Below, one piece after another: positions 21,241 through 32,789 of a stretch of 64,000 bases of DNA; the first letter of the stretch is position 1; each line of letters starts with the position of its first letter. This DNA is from Candidula unifasciata (taxonomy: Eukaryota > Mollusca > Gastropoda > Stylommatophora > Geomitridae), in assembly GCA_905116865.2 (NCBI GenBank), contig CAJHNH020002557.1:67501-131500 (forward strand). Direction: 5' to 3'. The notes below the pieces were generated by a model. The model was not told where the DNA came from and ran no database searches. It saw nothing but the letters and a program-made list of their open reading frames with translations. The translations under genes and the position numbers were made by a program.

Positions 21241-21689
21241 ACTATTATCTTCTGTTCTTGTGTGTCCTTTTTAATCCTTTACTGTAGCTATCTAGAGCTC
21301 TCTACCTTCATGTTTGCAGTTGTCATAGCCGTATTACTGTGTATCTTATATTCATTGGGTGGGGGAGGGGGTATTTTGGAGTTTTCTTATTGTACAGTAA
21401 ATAATGTTCATTATCATGTATCTGACATACAAAAATTGTTTCTTCTGATGTAGGCAAATAAACTGCTCCAAGCTGCTCCACGTTGCAGTCAAAATATTCC
21501 AGTGTCGCAAGGGAGTTTTAGTTCACTTGTTATTTTCCTAATGTATGTAATTTGTTTCGTGTTGAAGGCATAGAGGCATCATTAACCTATATTGCTGCAT
21601 TTGTTTTTAGTAAGGTCACTAGAAAATTGAAATACATTTCACGTAAGACTTTGCTACAAATGGACACTAATAGCTGATCTTGTAAAAGC

Positions 21690-21985
21690 GACTTATACGC
21701 CTTGCTGCATGCAGTATGCAGGAATCTCTGTGGTGTATTTTTAAACATTCATTCAGTAGCATGTCCCTCGCGGAACCTCGCTGCCATAACAACCCTCCAG
21801 AAAACCTTCCTATCCTGAGCAAGATGTCCTGCGTCTGATACACCCATCTGGAGATCATCTGCCACATCCTGCACCCATCTTCTCCTTGGCCTTCCTCTTC
21901 CTCTCTTCCCAGGCATATACCCCTCCATGATTGTTCTCTCTAGACTTCCATGACGTTTCAAGTGACCAAAATATTTCATGTATTT
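21690..21985 (-). mobile_element. LINE C-terminal remnant
   Basis: The minus strand reads 'KYFGHLKRHGSLERTIMEG', then 'GKRGRGRPRRRWVQDV', 'DDLQMGVSDAGHLAQDRK' and 'REGHATE', the standard 3'-end block of an abundant invertebrate LINE. Intact for 76 codons, without RT upstream. Confidence 0.8.
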
Positions 21986-22249
21986 TTAAACACTTAGCGA
22001 AAAATTCACAATGATAATGAACTGATTTCACCTAACAAGAAGAAATTATACATTATTGTTTTTGCTGTTTGTACCTTGAGGATAAATATTAAGTAGTGCG
22101 ATATTATTGTTAAGAAAACCGCTCTGGGTGAAACATTATTGCCCATATCACTTTCATATTGGCTGTGCATTAAAAAAAAAAACATGTTCATAATTTACTA
22201 AACCTTTAAAGCAAGTCACTAGCTCGTTTGTTAATTATTAACTAACTGT

Positions 22250-22500
22250 ATGTTTGTTTGTTTGTTTGTTTGTTTGTTTGTTTGTTTGTTTTAGTATCCA
22301 GAAGCCATGAGTTGTTAACCCTTAGGCTCGGTATTATGGATATCGCAACCTTTCGGCCTTGATTCCATTGTAAATACCGTAAATCTGGGAGAAAATGGGG
22401 CTTTCCTGCCTATCCCCGGGATTGAACCCGGACCACAAGGAGTACGTCACCCGGTCTCCGCGAAATCCGGTTTAGCCAATTCCGCTAGAGAGCCGGGCTA
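22250..22500 (-). mobile_element. tRNA-derived SINE with (AAAC)n tail
   Basis: Read on the minus strand: head 'CTCTCTAGCGGAATTGGCTA' with B box 'CCGGGTTCAATCCCGGGG', body, then a tail of AAAC units (GTTT on plus, 22252-22290). The copy at 30270-30475 has the same order in plus orientation. Confidence 0.85.
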
Positions 22501-22924
22501 CTAACTGCATATATATGTTGTAGTGGTCTACTAATATAAATAATACTCCTCAATCTATTTATATTCACTGTATGTATGATATGAGTATATTTCACAGCAG
22601 TTGCATGTGAATGATTTATTTTCATATGCTACATTTGTTAAAGATATAATGTCACCCCAAACCCCCCTCCCCCACCCCAAATGTCCTCTGATGCAATACT
22701 CCCTCAGAATCAAAGAGTTAACACTTATTTTTCTTTACCTTTGCTGGAATAGCTTTCAGTTTATTGGTACAAATTATATATATGTGTGTGTTCATGTTGA
22801 CTCTAGAAAATGCATTTATGTTTGTCTGCAAGAACCATTAGTGTTATATTTTTTATGCTACCTGGCCGCATCGCGATACCAGCTAAGTGATTTTTGTGTA
22901 TCTATGTAGTATTGCTTATTTTGT

Positions 22925-23035
22925 GTGTGCTGATGAAGGCTCAATAGCCGCAACGTTCACTTTTTGTTTGTATTTGTTATATTGTGAAGCTTGGTAATAT
23001 ACTTTTCGTTCGGGTTTATATCTTTTCTTGATATA
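22925..23035 (+). mobile_element. ~105-bp interspersed repeat, Penelope-type end (copy 1)
   Basis: 'TGATGAAGGCTCAATAGCCG' through 'GTGAAGCTTGGTAATATAC' matches 37670-37770 over about 100 bp. Sequence of this style follows the GIY-YIG domain in Penelope-like elements. Assignment is tentative. Confidence 0.5.
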
Positions 23036-23509
23036 TTTTTAATAGCAAACTTACCTATCTTCAAAATTATATATAATTCCATAAAATGTAATCAAAATGT
23101 AGTTTAATTTGTGTATAAATCAACTTGATAAAAATAGTGAACACAGACCAGCCTCTAAGACTTTCACAAAAAACGAGAATTTCCGTTTACCTGTCTGGCC
23201 TATACAAAGCTCTAGGAAGTCATGGTTAGAAATATTGGTTACATTTGTTTATCTTCTTCATATTTGTAAACATAAAAGCTACATCCATTTTTCCCCCTCT
23301 CAGTTCTTTTAAATCTAGATGGTAGACATACAAGACAGTTGCCACATACCCTGTTCAACCTGCAACAAAAAATAATTAGAGAACCCTCAACGACCACACC
23401 TGTCAGATGTAACATGCGGTCTTTTTTGGGTAAGGACGACTTCTCTCAGTTACAAACTGTAACCTTTTTTAGATAGGTTGAGATCCACCCGTCCCTGATC
23501 CCAGCGCAG

Positions 23510-23800
23510 TCGAAAAGAGACTCGCTTTCAAATCCAGCTGCGACTCGCTGCAGCCCACCGTCGGTGTTCGAAACCGGGCGGCTCTCGGGGTTTACTCAGC
23601 CTCCAGGAAATGGGTACCAGAGTTGACACTCTGGGGTGAATGGACGAACGTCGCTGTAGCTACAGAGTTACGTGCGGACGGCGACACAAGCGGACAGTTC
23701 TTATCTGCTGTCCATACTGGTAGCAGAGCTCTTATGGTTTATAACCGTGTGCAATGAAGCTGGTTCACATGTCCCGACTTTACCTTTACCTTTATGGTCA
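23510..23800 (+). mobile_element. tRNA-derived SINE, family C
   Basis: Head 'GAGACTCGCTTTCAAATCCA' and B box-like 'GGTGTTCGAAACCGGGCGG', body shared with 32805-33107, and a TTTACC tail at 23777-23795. Plus orientation. Confidence 0.8.
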
Positions 23801-24835
23801 GTGGGCGGGAGAGGCTCAGAGGACCAAAGCAGCAAAGTTGCGGCGCCCATATTTCAGACACTTATTAAGTTTATATGTTATTTCCATTGTATGTTTAGTA
23901 TTTTGGCCGATGACCTAGATTTTGGTGGTAGCCGATGTCAATCTGTCGAATTTGTTGGACTCGTTGAAGAGTATATTTACGATGACCGATTAATTCTGAT
24001 TTCTTTCGGCTTTGAAGTTCAGCTAAAGTGCGGAGAAAGTATTTAACTTTTAGAGAGACGTTTGCGTGTGGAAGTATGGTCTGCTGCCTTTGTGTTTCCA
24101 ATGTTAGTAATGTTGTTAGCTCTTCTATGTGGGCAAATTGATTACACAATGTTAGTTCACCGGATTAAATTTACTGTTGTAGTCTTAAGAAGCATTTCAA
24201 ATGTGGATCAAAAGTGGTCTTGGGAATTTAAACCTATCTAAACTCGTAGATCCGGCTTAGAATAGACAAGAAAGGTTTATCTGGGGGGGAGGGGGGGGGG
24301 TGGAAAAGACGATTGGTGTGCTAAAGACCAGGTTGTTGCAAATTGGTCCATTCTTTTTAACAGTTCTTATTATTATAATTATTATCATCATCGTGACCGT
24401 CGTCAGATTATTTCTTTAAACCATCCTTTCGCCTGCCATTAATAAGGTGACGTTGATTTCTTGAGCTAAAAAAGAGACGTTCCACTAATAGTTTCGCTGT
24501 AAACGGGACATGTGAAGCAAGCCAATTTAAACTTACCCCTTTTTTCTAGACCACCGGGGTGAAAAGGTTAATTATTGGCTTGACAATGGTGCTATTACAG
24601 TCTGAATCATTTGGGCCACGAAATAAACACTCATTATGCTACGTTATTGCGCTGGGGGTAAAACGTGCCACAATTTCCATCGCCATATTTCAGACATTAC
24701 AAGTATCTGAAACTGCCAAATCTAATAAAGTCTACAGAAGAAAAGTAAAAGTTAAGTAAGGATCCCTCTTTGCGCCCATATGTTTACAGGCCAATCGTGG
24801 GTCGGGTGGTCAGCATTTACTTTGCCAAGACATAT
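23801..24835. other. Unannotated interval
   Basis: G run at 24283-24300. 'CCGGGGTGAAAAGGTTAA' at 24555-24572 resembles a piggyBac-type terminus but I found no paired left end nearby. Frames up to 124 codons not recognised. Confidence 0.4.
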
Positions 24836-24839
24836 GTCC

Positions 24840-25000
24840 TGGTATCCATTTTAGGCTGGGTCGACCTGCGACGCCCCATATCGTGATAGGAACCCACGCA
24901 GCCAATAATGGGTTTCGATCGCAGTACGTTGGAATTACGAGTCGGACTCGCAACGCCTTAGGCACGGATGCCGCCTACAGAAGAGGGACAAACTATAAGT
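24840..25000 (-). mobile_element. Probable tRNA-headed SINE
   Basis: The minus strand reads 'GCCTAAGGCGTTGCGAGTCC' and then 'GCGATCGAAACCCATTATT', a plausible A/B-box pair, followed by 'GCAGGTCGACCCAGCCTAAA', a motif also seen in the SINE tails at 40930 and 48905. Confidence 0.5.
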
Positions 25001-25027
25001 GTTTGTTCTATTCTGGCGCTTATTCCC

Positions 25028-26110
25028 AGGTTTTATCAAGCGGAACCATTTGTTTACCGAGAGGACGGCCGGGACACACCCAGTGAACTAAACCATTTGT
25101 TGACCGAAGCGACGGCTGGGGCAAACCCAATAAACGGAACCATTTGTTGACCGAAGGGACGGCCCGGGCAAACCTGAAAAAACGGAACCATTTGTTGACC
25201 GAAGGGACGGCCGGGGCAAACCCAATAAACGGAACCATTTGTTTACCGAAGGGACGGCCGGGGCAAACCCAATAAACGGAACCATTTGTTGACCGAGGGG
25301 ATGGCCGGGACAAACCCAATAAACGGAACCATTTGTTTACCGAGGGGACGGCCGGGGCAAACATAATAAACGGAACCATTTGTTGACCGAAGGGACGGCC
25401 GGGGCATACCTAATAAACGGAACCATTTGTTGACCGAGGGGACAGCCGGGAAAAACCCAGTGAACTAAACCATTTGTTGACCGAAGGGACGGCCGGGGCA
25501 AACCCAATAAACGGAACCATTTGTTGACCGAAGGGACGGCCGGGGCAAACCCAATAAACGGAACCATTTGTTGACCGAAGGGACGGCCGGGGCAAACCCA
25601 ATAAACGGAACCATTTGTTTACCGAGGGGACGGCTGGGGCAAACATAATAAACGGAGCCATTTGTTGACCGAAGGGACGGCCGGGGCATACCTAATAAAC
25701 GGAACCATTTGTTGACCAAGGGGACAGCCGGGAAAAACCCAGTGAACTGAACCATGTGTTGACCGAAGGGACGGCCGGGGCACACCCAGTGAACTGAACC
25801 ATTTGTTGACCGAAGGGACGGCCGGGGCAAACCTAATAAACGGAACCATCTGTTGACCGAAGGGACGGCCGTGGCACACCCAATAAACGGAACCATCTGT
25901 TGACCGAAGGGACGGCCGGGGCACATCTAATAAACAGAACCATTTGTTGACCGAGGGGATGGCCGGGACAAACCTAATAAACGGAACCATTTGTTGACCG
26001 AAGGGACGGCCGTGGCACACCCAATAAACAGAACCATTTGTTGACCGAAGGGACGGCCGTGGCACACCCAATAAACGGAACCATTTGTTGACCGAAAGAA
26101 CGGCCTGGGG
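25028..26110. repeat. 47-bp minisatellite, ~23 units, with higher-order blocks
   Basis: 'GGAACCATTTGTTGACCGAA' recurs about every 47 bp from 25042 to 26077. A variant with GTGAACTAAACC starts at about 25082, 25460 and 25742, i.e. after eight and six units, and a 'CATAATAAACGG' variant shows similar spacing, so multi-unit blocks were duplicated. Long minus-strand frames (up to 164 codons) are repeat artefacts. Confidence 0.95.
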
Positions 26111-26675
26111 CACACCTCGTTCTTCGGCTCAAGAGATGGCGTCATACTGGGTAAGTGAAACTTTTGAAACTATCACACTTTCTCTACCCCAGCCGTCTGA
26201 AGAGCTCTATCTAGCAACCCGGGGACAAAATAGACCTGACGTCTGAAACATTTAATGTCATGAAACCTTTTACTGGCTGGAAGCCAGCTTCTAATTAAAT
26301 CAATCTGCGCTATTTTAGAAACTGAACATGTTAGTTAAATATTGATATTCAAAGCAATGTTTTCCCTTTGTAAATTCTTTCAAAGGGCACTATTGATAAG
26401 TAAGTTCATCGTAAAGTCACTTGGACCGGCCAGTACATCCATTTTAACAGTTCTCCATCCATGCAATATCAGCGTTGTCTAGTGCGGACATTATTCAACA
26501 GCGCTAGGAAGATCTGTTCCAGCGACACGCTACAGATTTAAAACGCTTATTAAATAAACACTACTTTCTAATGGATATCCAAGTGGGTTTTTAAGCGCCA
26601 TTACCCGCTGCCCAAAGTAATTACCATTAAAATGCTGGTGCGAAAAAAAAAAAACAGTTTATGCCCCTCTAACTT
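26111..26675. other. Unannotated interval
   Basis: No gene or repeat recognised. A-run at 26645. Confidence 0.4.
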
Positions 26676-27110
26676 TTTCGTGGAGATGACGTTACGCAAC
26701 GTTTATATGACCGGCTCAAAACAGCAGTCAGTCAAACCTTTCACGCAGCCATGCCTGTTGTCAGATTTAAAACCACCTTACTTCCTACCCTAACAGTGAA
26801 AGAACCAGTGTCGACGTACGCCAATCTAATTGTATTTACCAATTTAAATGCACTTGTAATGCTGCATATGTGAGCAAAACTGATCGACGACTGGAGAAAC
26901 AGGTTGCCGAACATATTCCACTATGAGTAGGTAAAGCAAGGCTCAACTACAACGAATCAAGTGACTGTGGTTCATAATTTGGACTCTAGGCACATTTTAA
27001 ACAAGGAAACCGCATTTCAAATTATTTACACTGAAGCCAACCGTAGATTTTTAAGATTTGTGGAAGCGACGGCGATAAACTGTTTGAATCCAGATTAACG
27101 CAAACAAAAG
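26676..27110 (+). mobile_element. Penelope-like element, GIY-YIG endonuclease remnant
   Basis: Plus-strand translation over frames gives 'CIYQFKCTCNAAYVSKTDRR' followed by 'LEKQVAEHIPL', the GIY-YIG-type region of Penelope-like retroelements (family: CxYxxxCxCGAxYIGxTxRxLxxRxxEH). Further on are 'ARLNYNESSDCGS' and 'AFQIIYTEANRRFLRF'-like sequence. The catalytic Tyr-Ile-Gly appears as Tyr-Val-Ser, and stops interrupt it. No RT in the window next to it. Confidence 0.65.
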
Positions 27111-27640
27111 GGGATGCTATTTACCTTGCCTTTACCCTGGTAAATCAGACAGTTTTTAAATGTAGTCGATTTTATGTTGCAGTTCGAAGGATTCATACAT
27201 TTACTTTATTTTAATCAATTGTTACTGTAGTATGCACCTGATAAGGTAAAGAAAATATGTCAGGCAATGAACTGTGCAATGTATTGTTTGTCTTCTTTGT
27301 TAAAATAAAATATGAATATATTAGTAAGTAAGCCAAAGATCGTATGCTGAGGCCCTTAGGCCAGGCAGTTCGCAACACAAACTGGGAAAGAGAAAAGATG
27401 ACAGAGTAAGTAAGAATGGTTGTGATGACGGTCTTCAATCACACGGTCCTACAGCGGAAAATCCTCTCACCGCGTTTAATTAAACTAAGATTGGGAAGAT
27501 GGGATGTTAGAGCATGTATCAGAGATAGCCTACCATCGCTGGCAAATAACTTAAAAGAAACGAAACAGATAACGTAACAGCAGAAGGCATGGTACCATGA
27601 AAGACGGACAGGGGCCGACCAGTGCGAAAGGGGGTAGAGG
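27111..27640. other. Unannotated interval
   Basis: Nothing recognised. Confidence 0.4.
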
Positions 27641-27765
27641 ACAAAGCTGGCACCTTGGGTAGGAAAGTGAGTAGAGGGCAAAGTTGACACCTCGGGTAGG
27701 AAAGTGGGTAGAGGGCAAAGTTGACACCTTGGGTAGGAAAGTGGGGAGAGGGCAATAGGAATAAA
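27640..27765. repeat. 37-bp minisatellite, left part (3-4 units)
   Basis: Unit 'GGGTAGGAAAGTGGGTAGAG' plus 17 bp. Same repeat as 28670-29115. Confidence 0.92.
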
Positions 27766-28189
27766 CTCCACAGGGGAGCAAGTACAGCAGGGATCTACCA
27801 GTCATCAGTAGAAGTTATCCCTAGTCGACAAACGTTTCGGCCCACGACCTCCTAGACATTTTCAGAGAGTGGGCCCACCTGAGTTCATGAAGCTCAGGGC
27901 TGGTTCCCTGCTGCATGAAATTACCGGATGGTGTTTTCTTTCGGATAGGGACAAGATGACTTGGTGATTTGCAGAAGGTACTGTGCAATAAAAAGCCGTC
28001 GCGGTAGCATAATTAGAGCAGTCTGCATACCTGGACGACCGAGCGACAAGCTTACGATTGGTATACTGGACACATGTTAGACTTTTGTTAGCAGGTGGCA
28101 GAGGAACACTGGCAGACAATTCGGACACGATGGACTTTTAAAGGATGAGAAACCCTTTTCTGCTAGACACCCGGACCAGCTCACCGAGG
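27766..28189. other. Interval between the array halves, possible part of the inserted retroelement
   Basis: An open minus frame at 27862-28128 (88 codons) is not recognised. It could be 3' untranslated sequence of the retrotransposon fragment next to it. Confidence 0.35.
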
Positions 28190-28670
28190 CCCGTCCCCTA
28201 CGTTGTTCCGTTGCGTCCAAAGCCAGCTCGAGACCCTCTCAGCAACCTCGCCCAGCCGCTTAAGTGTTCGTTTCCGGTAATTACCGCGCAATCCTAGTTC
28301 TTTAACCACATTTTAGAGTGAACTGGAGACAAGGCCTCTCGCTCCCACTTCGACGGCAAAGACACTTATTGTGAACGCCTCGTCTCTCCTCAGACCGGCT
28401 GCTAAATCACAGTATTTCTCGAGTTTATACGTGTGATTTTCATCCATACGCGACTCATACGGGACGGTCAGCTCAATCAGGATGAGCTGCCTTTTCTCCG
28501 CAGAGTGGAGAACTATGCCAGGTCGCAGGCCGGTCTTCCGGATTGACTCTGAGTACCTTTCATGGCCTGGCAGATCAACCGCCAGTAACCAGTCCCTCGC
28601 AGAGTCTAGCATAGATGGAGCGAATGCGCTTCGGTTAATCTTACCTTTTTGAATCTGCCCAGCCTTGGGT
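28190..28670 (-). mobile_element. Retrotransposon C-terminal endonuclease-like domain
   Basis: The minus strand encodes 'RKTGLRPGIVLHSAEKRQLI', 'LIELTVPYESRMDENHTYKL', 'KYCDLAAGL' and 'VEVGARGLVSSSL', then after a stop 'LGLRGNYRKRTLKRLGEVAE' and 'RVSSWLW'. This order (LRPDxVxxS...LELTVPWEERM...KRxKY...VGCRGF...LG..G..xxxxxxxxxxAAERASxWLW) is common in retroelement-derived proteins of molluscs and fish and resembles the PD-(D/E)XK restriction-like endonuclease of R2-type elements. The RPD aspartate is glycine here, so the site looks dead. Confidence 0.65.
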
Positions 28671-29115
28671 AGGAAAGTTGGTAGAGGGCAAAGTTGACAC
28701 CTTGGGTAGGAAAGTGGGGAGAGAGCAAAACTGACACCTTGGGTAGGAAAGTTGGTAGAGGGCAAAGTTGATACCTTGGGTAGGAAAGTGAGCAGAGGGC
28801 AAAGCTGACACCTTGTGTAGGAAAGTGGGTAGAGGGCAACGCTGATACCTTGTGTAGGAAAGTGGGTAGAGGGCAAAGCTGACACCTTTAGTAGGAAAGT
28901 GGGGAGAGGGCAAAGCAGACACCTTGTGTAGGAAAGTGGGGAGAGGGCAGACACCTTGTGTAGGAAAGTGGGGAGAGGGCAAAGCAGACACCTTGGGTAG
29001 GAAAGTGCGGAGAGGGCAAAGCAGACACCTTGGGTAGGAAAGTGGGGAGAGGGCGAAGCAGACACCTTGTGTAGGAAAGTGGGGAAAGGGCAGACACCTT
29101 GGGTAGGAAAGTACA
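28670..29115. repeat. 37-bp minisatellite, right part (~12 units)
   Basis: Same unit as the left part, with CTTGGGTAGG/CTTGTGTAGG variants and two shortened units (28943, 29088). The frames through it (Phe-Pro-Thr-Gln-Gly...) fuse to the endonuclease-like reading frame by chance. Confidence 0.93.
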
Positions 29116-29885
29116 CGAGGCGGGTGAAGCTGAAAAATATTGGTGAAAGATTGTCATCGAATCTGAAACTTTATGACCAACTATTGAGTTTCTCAGGTTG
29201 ATAAAAATCCATATAATGAAGGTGTCTAAAAAAAAACTCAGCAAAGATAAAACACAAAAGGCATTCACCATTTTGACAGATAACTCATGTTTAACAAAAC
29301 AAGTGACAACTATTGCTAAAAATAACCCAAAAGTTTATAGATTGTTAACATCACAGTTTAAATTAAATATTGAACATAGTAAATGAACAAATAACCACTT
29401 ACCAGATATCATGTCACGTTCGTAGAATATTTTACAACTACTGATTTAACTTATGTGTAAATATATATATATATTTTTTTTTAATTAATATGTACTGTTG
29501 TCGAGATAGTATATGAATGTGATGATATCAAATGAATGTGCTATGTTAATTTAGAACTAACAAAAAATAATAAATTCCGACTTAATCAGTTATATCAGTT
29601 TAATCAGTTATAATTAAAGAGAGACAATATTCAGGTTGAAAACACACTTCATCAAAAAGTATTATATCAACCTTTATTGGTGTACCAGATTTATTATTTA
29701 TGTAACATTGCGTTTGAATATTTGTGTTATTGAGATATGTTGTATTTTTCTGTAGACAAGTCGAATAGAAAAAAACTTGTACCTTACATAATGGGAACAT
29801 GATCATACAGTTCTGATTCTGTTATTGTGTGTGCTTTCATGAATGTGAATATCTAGGTGGAACTTCATAGGGTCACACTTTGGTT
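29116..29885. other. Unannotated AT-rich interval
   Basis: Short (AT)n at 29460. No gene seen. Confidence 0.4.
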
Positions 29886-29889
29886 TTAG

Positions 29890-30185
29890 AGCCAAGATTT
29901 TCGACTTTCGCACCAAACGGGGGGTGCCTGGGGAGAGGTTCAGTTGTATAGTGACTTTAGGACTGAGTGGGGATACCTATGGAGCAAAATTATTGGTTTT
30001 TTGCACTAAGCGGAGAGTGCCTGGGGTGAGGATCTCATTAAGGTGTTTACACTTGTGGAAAGACCTAACAGATGACAGTTTGGATTGTTCAAGTGTAAAC
30101 CCAATGAAAAGAAGTCTGCAAATGACTGGAGCCAAACTCAACAAAAACACATTCATTGCAATGATGATGATGAGAAGGTGAGCAG
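29890..30185 (+). mobile_element. Possible LINE 3'-end fragment with (ATG)n tail
   Basis: A plus frame ends 'NPMKRSLQMTGAKLNKNTFI' followed by an ATGATGATGATG run at 30159-30172. Short ATG-repeat tails also close the LINE piece inside the hAT element at 59625. Two copies of 'GGAGAGTGCCTGGGG'-like sequence lie at 29919 and 30011. Weak. Confidence 0.3.
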
Positions 30186-30269
30186 TAAGTAAGTAGTAAC
30201 GTATCCTGTGTCTTGGCGGTATAGATGATAGTTATGGCAACGTTTATTCTCATTGTTTGTATAGTATTG

Positions 30270-30469
30270 TTGCCTGGCTCACTAGCGCAGTTTGTTAAAC
30301 CTGACTGCGCGGCGACAGGGTGACGAACTCCTTGTGGTCCGGGTTTACACTCGGAGGTAGGCAGAAAAGCCACATTTCTTACAGATTTACGGTATCTATC
30401 ATGAAATCAAGGCCGAAGGGTTGCAAAATCCACAGTACCGAGCTAAAGGGTTTACAACTCATGGTTTCT

Positions 30470-30475
<6 letters not shown>
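30270..30475 (+). mobile_element. tRNA-derived SINE, second copy of the 22250 family
   Basis: Shares 'ACTCCTTGTGGTCCGGGTTT', 'GGTAGGCAGAAAAGCC' and 'AAATCAAGGCCGAAGGGTTG' with the 22250-22500 element in opposite orientation. The tail has turned into a (TA)n tract. Confidence 0.82.

Positions 30476-30534
<59 letters not shown>
30474..30534. repeat. (TA)n microsatellite at SINE 3' end
   Basis: About 30 TA units directly after the SINE body. Confidence 0.97.
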
Positions 30535-30537
<3 letters not shown>

Positions 30538-30647
30538 TTGTTGTCGATGACTTTCAGGACATTGATTTTAGTGATGATAATTTCAATGATGATGGTGATT
30601 CTGATTATAATGATAAGAATTTAAACATAAAGGTTTTTTAGTGAGTG

Positions 30648-30758
30648 AGGTGGTTTTAATTATTACGGTGGTTTTAATTATTACGGTGGTTTTAATTATT
30701 ACGGTGGTTTTAATTATTACCGTGGTTTTAATTATTACGGTGGTTTTAATTATGGAGA
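30648..30758. repeat. 18-bp tandem array, six units
   Basis: 'GGTGGTTTTAATTATTAC' repeated six times, one CCGTGG variant. Confidence 0.95.
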
Positions 30759-30944
30759 TGGTTTTCCCCATGACGATGATGGCGGAGAGATAAATATAAA
30801 TATCCTTTATGGAACTGATGAAGATGGTGTAGTATTCAGAGCGCCTGCCTGGAGAGGCTGTTGTCGGGCTCAAGAGGCGCCTGGACTGAACGGGCCCACC
30901 TGTTGAAGACTACAGATGTAGAGGTATATTCATGCAGTCAGACA

Positions 30945-31185
30945 AGCAAAATAAGCAGACAGACAGACAGACACACAGACAGAAAGACACACAAGTAGAC
31001 ACACAGACAGAAAGACACACAGACAGACACACAGACAGAAACACAGACAGACAGGCGGACAGACACACAGACAGACACACACACACAGACACACACACAG
31101 ACTCACACACAGACACACAGATAGACACACACAGAGACACACACACACAGACAGACACACAGACAGACACACAGACAGGCAGACG
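30945..31185. repeat. (ACAG)/(ACAC) compound microsatellite
   Basis: CAGA/CACA tetranucleotide mixture over about 240 bp. Cys/Val-rich frames on the minus strand are artefacts. Confidence 0.95.
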
Positions 31186-31835
31186 GGTACATAGAGAAGC
31201 AGAACAGAGAGTTGGACACATCCATCATTCTGTACCTCCACGTAATCTCTCAAAATCAAACACTACAAATTTCCAGAACAACATAAACAACAATATAACT
31301 GAAACCAGCAACAACAAAACTCAGTACCTTACTAACAGAAACCATAACTTTGTGTAAATAAATAACCTTTCGGGTCAGAAAACAATCATAAAGAACAACA
31401 GCAAGATCTCAACTTCTGCCAGGTTGCCCATGTTTCTGTTACCAAAAACAAACACATCCATCACTGTCCAGATTTTAGTGTGGTTGAATGCCAAACCTAA
31501 AGAAGAAAAAGAAAGAAGAAGAAGAAAAAATACGCACAAATAAATAACGGTTGGGTAGATGTTATTAATTTTACTTCATTGGTATCAGATTACAGAAAAT
31601 CTGATCCAGTGATGCTAAAGGTTAAATAAAATACAACCTGAAAAAAATATATGAGAAAGCAGTATGAATTCCCGGGTAGGGTGATTCAGTGCGGAGCAGG
31701 TCGATTAGGTAAAGTTAAATATTTGATTTGGAATAAGGTGCTTATTTGTGGTAAACATTAGCGCTGCTTTTGTAACTACCTACGGAGATTTCAGAGGCAA
31801 ATTTGGGTTGTTATTAAGTACCTGCAAGCGAGTTT
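31186..31835. other. Unannotated interval
   Basis: Nothing recognised. Confidence 0.4.
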
Positions 31836-32195
31836 AAATATGTTCAGATCATACATCTTTCTTGTGGCCATTTATGGGTGTGAGTCATAGACTCTTAGAG
31901 TCAGAGCCTTTGAATTGAAAGGTTATCGAAAGGTTCTTAGAATACCGCGGACCTGACCTGAACATGAAGGAGAACTAGCTCGTAAACAGCATCCTCTCAC
32001 GAAGGCTGAGGTGTTTTGGAGAGAACGGTGATGGAGAGTGCAGTTTCCGAACAACAAAACAGAGGCTGAGCTGCGCTAAAAGGGATTCCGGACATTGCAG
32101 ATGCGTTGGCTATGAAAGCACAGAAGACTGGAGAAGTGGCTAAGACAAAAAGGGACTTTCAGTCGTGTGAAGGGAGCGACGTTCTGTGAGGGCCG
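31836..32195 (+). mobile_element. LINE 3' coding remnant
   Basis: The plus strand reads 'LFRSYIFLVAIYGCES', 'AFELKGYRKVLRIPRT' and later 'LRQKGTFSRVKGATFCEGRL', the C-terminal order of an RT-type LINE (LLYGCESW...AFExKCYRRxLRI). Stops are frequent. Confidence 0.65.
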
Positions 32196-32287
32196 GCTGA
32201 TTGATTGATTGCCTGACACGCGGTGTAGCGATTTCGGTCACAAGCTTAACGGAATGTTAAAGGCATTGTGATGTGCATACGCAGATT

Positions 32288-32722
32288 GTGTGGACCTCAC
32301 TTTTGGTGCCAGCTGGGCTTGTACTGTGTGTGGACCTCACTTTTGGTGCCAGCTGGGTCTGTTGTGTGTGTGGACCTCACTTTTGGTGCCAGCTGGGTCT
32401 GTTGTGTGTGTGGACCTCATTTTGGGTGCCAGCTGGGTCTGTTCTGTGTGTGGACCTCATTTTGGTTGCCAGCTGGGTCTGTTGTGTGTGTGGACCTCAT
32501 TTTGGGTGCCAGCTGGGTCTGTTCTGTGTGTGGACCTCATTTTGGTTGCCAGCTGGGTCTGTTGTGTGTGTGGACCTCATTTTGGGTGCCAGTTGGGTCT
32601 GTTCTGTGCGTGGACCTCACTTTGGTTGCCAGCTGGGTATCTTCTGTGTGTGGGCCTCACTTTGGTTGCCAGCTGGGTCTGTTCTGTGTGCGGACCTCAC
32701 TTTGGTTGCCAGCTGGGTCTGT
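32288..32722. repeat. 40-bp minisatellite, ~11 units, alternating variants
   Basis: Units with 'GTTGTGTG...GGGTGCC' alternate with 'GTTCTGTG...GGTTGCC' between 32400 and 32600, giving an 80-bp higher-order period. No stops in three plus frames, hence the spurious ORFs of 145-183 codons. Confidence 0.95.
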
Positions 32723-32789
32723 ACTAGTTTTACGGATCCTCACAGAAACGCACAGCCCAGAAATAATCTGACACTCATCACCCAAACCG

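Noticed and set aside
25028..26110. CRISPR-like array
   Set aside because: Units are contiguous with no unique spacers, and the window is eukaryotic.
28313..29116. 267-codon ORF joining a repeat to a domain
   Set aside because: The N-terminal half is the 37-bp array; only the C-terminal part is a real, dead, retroelement domain.
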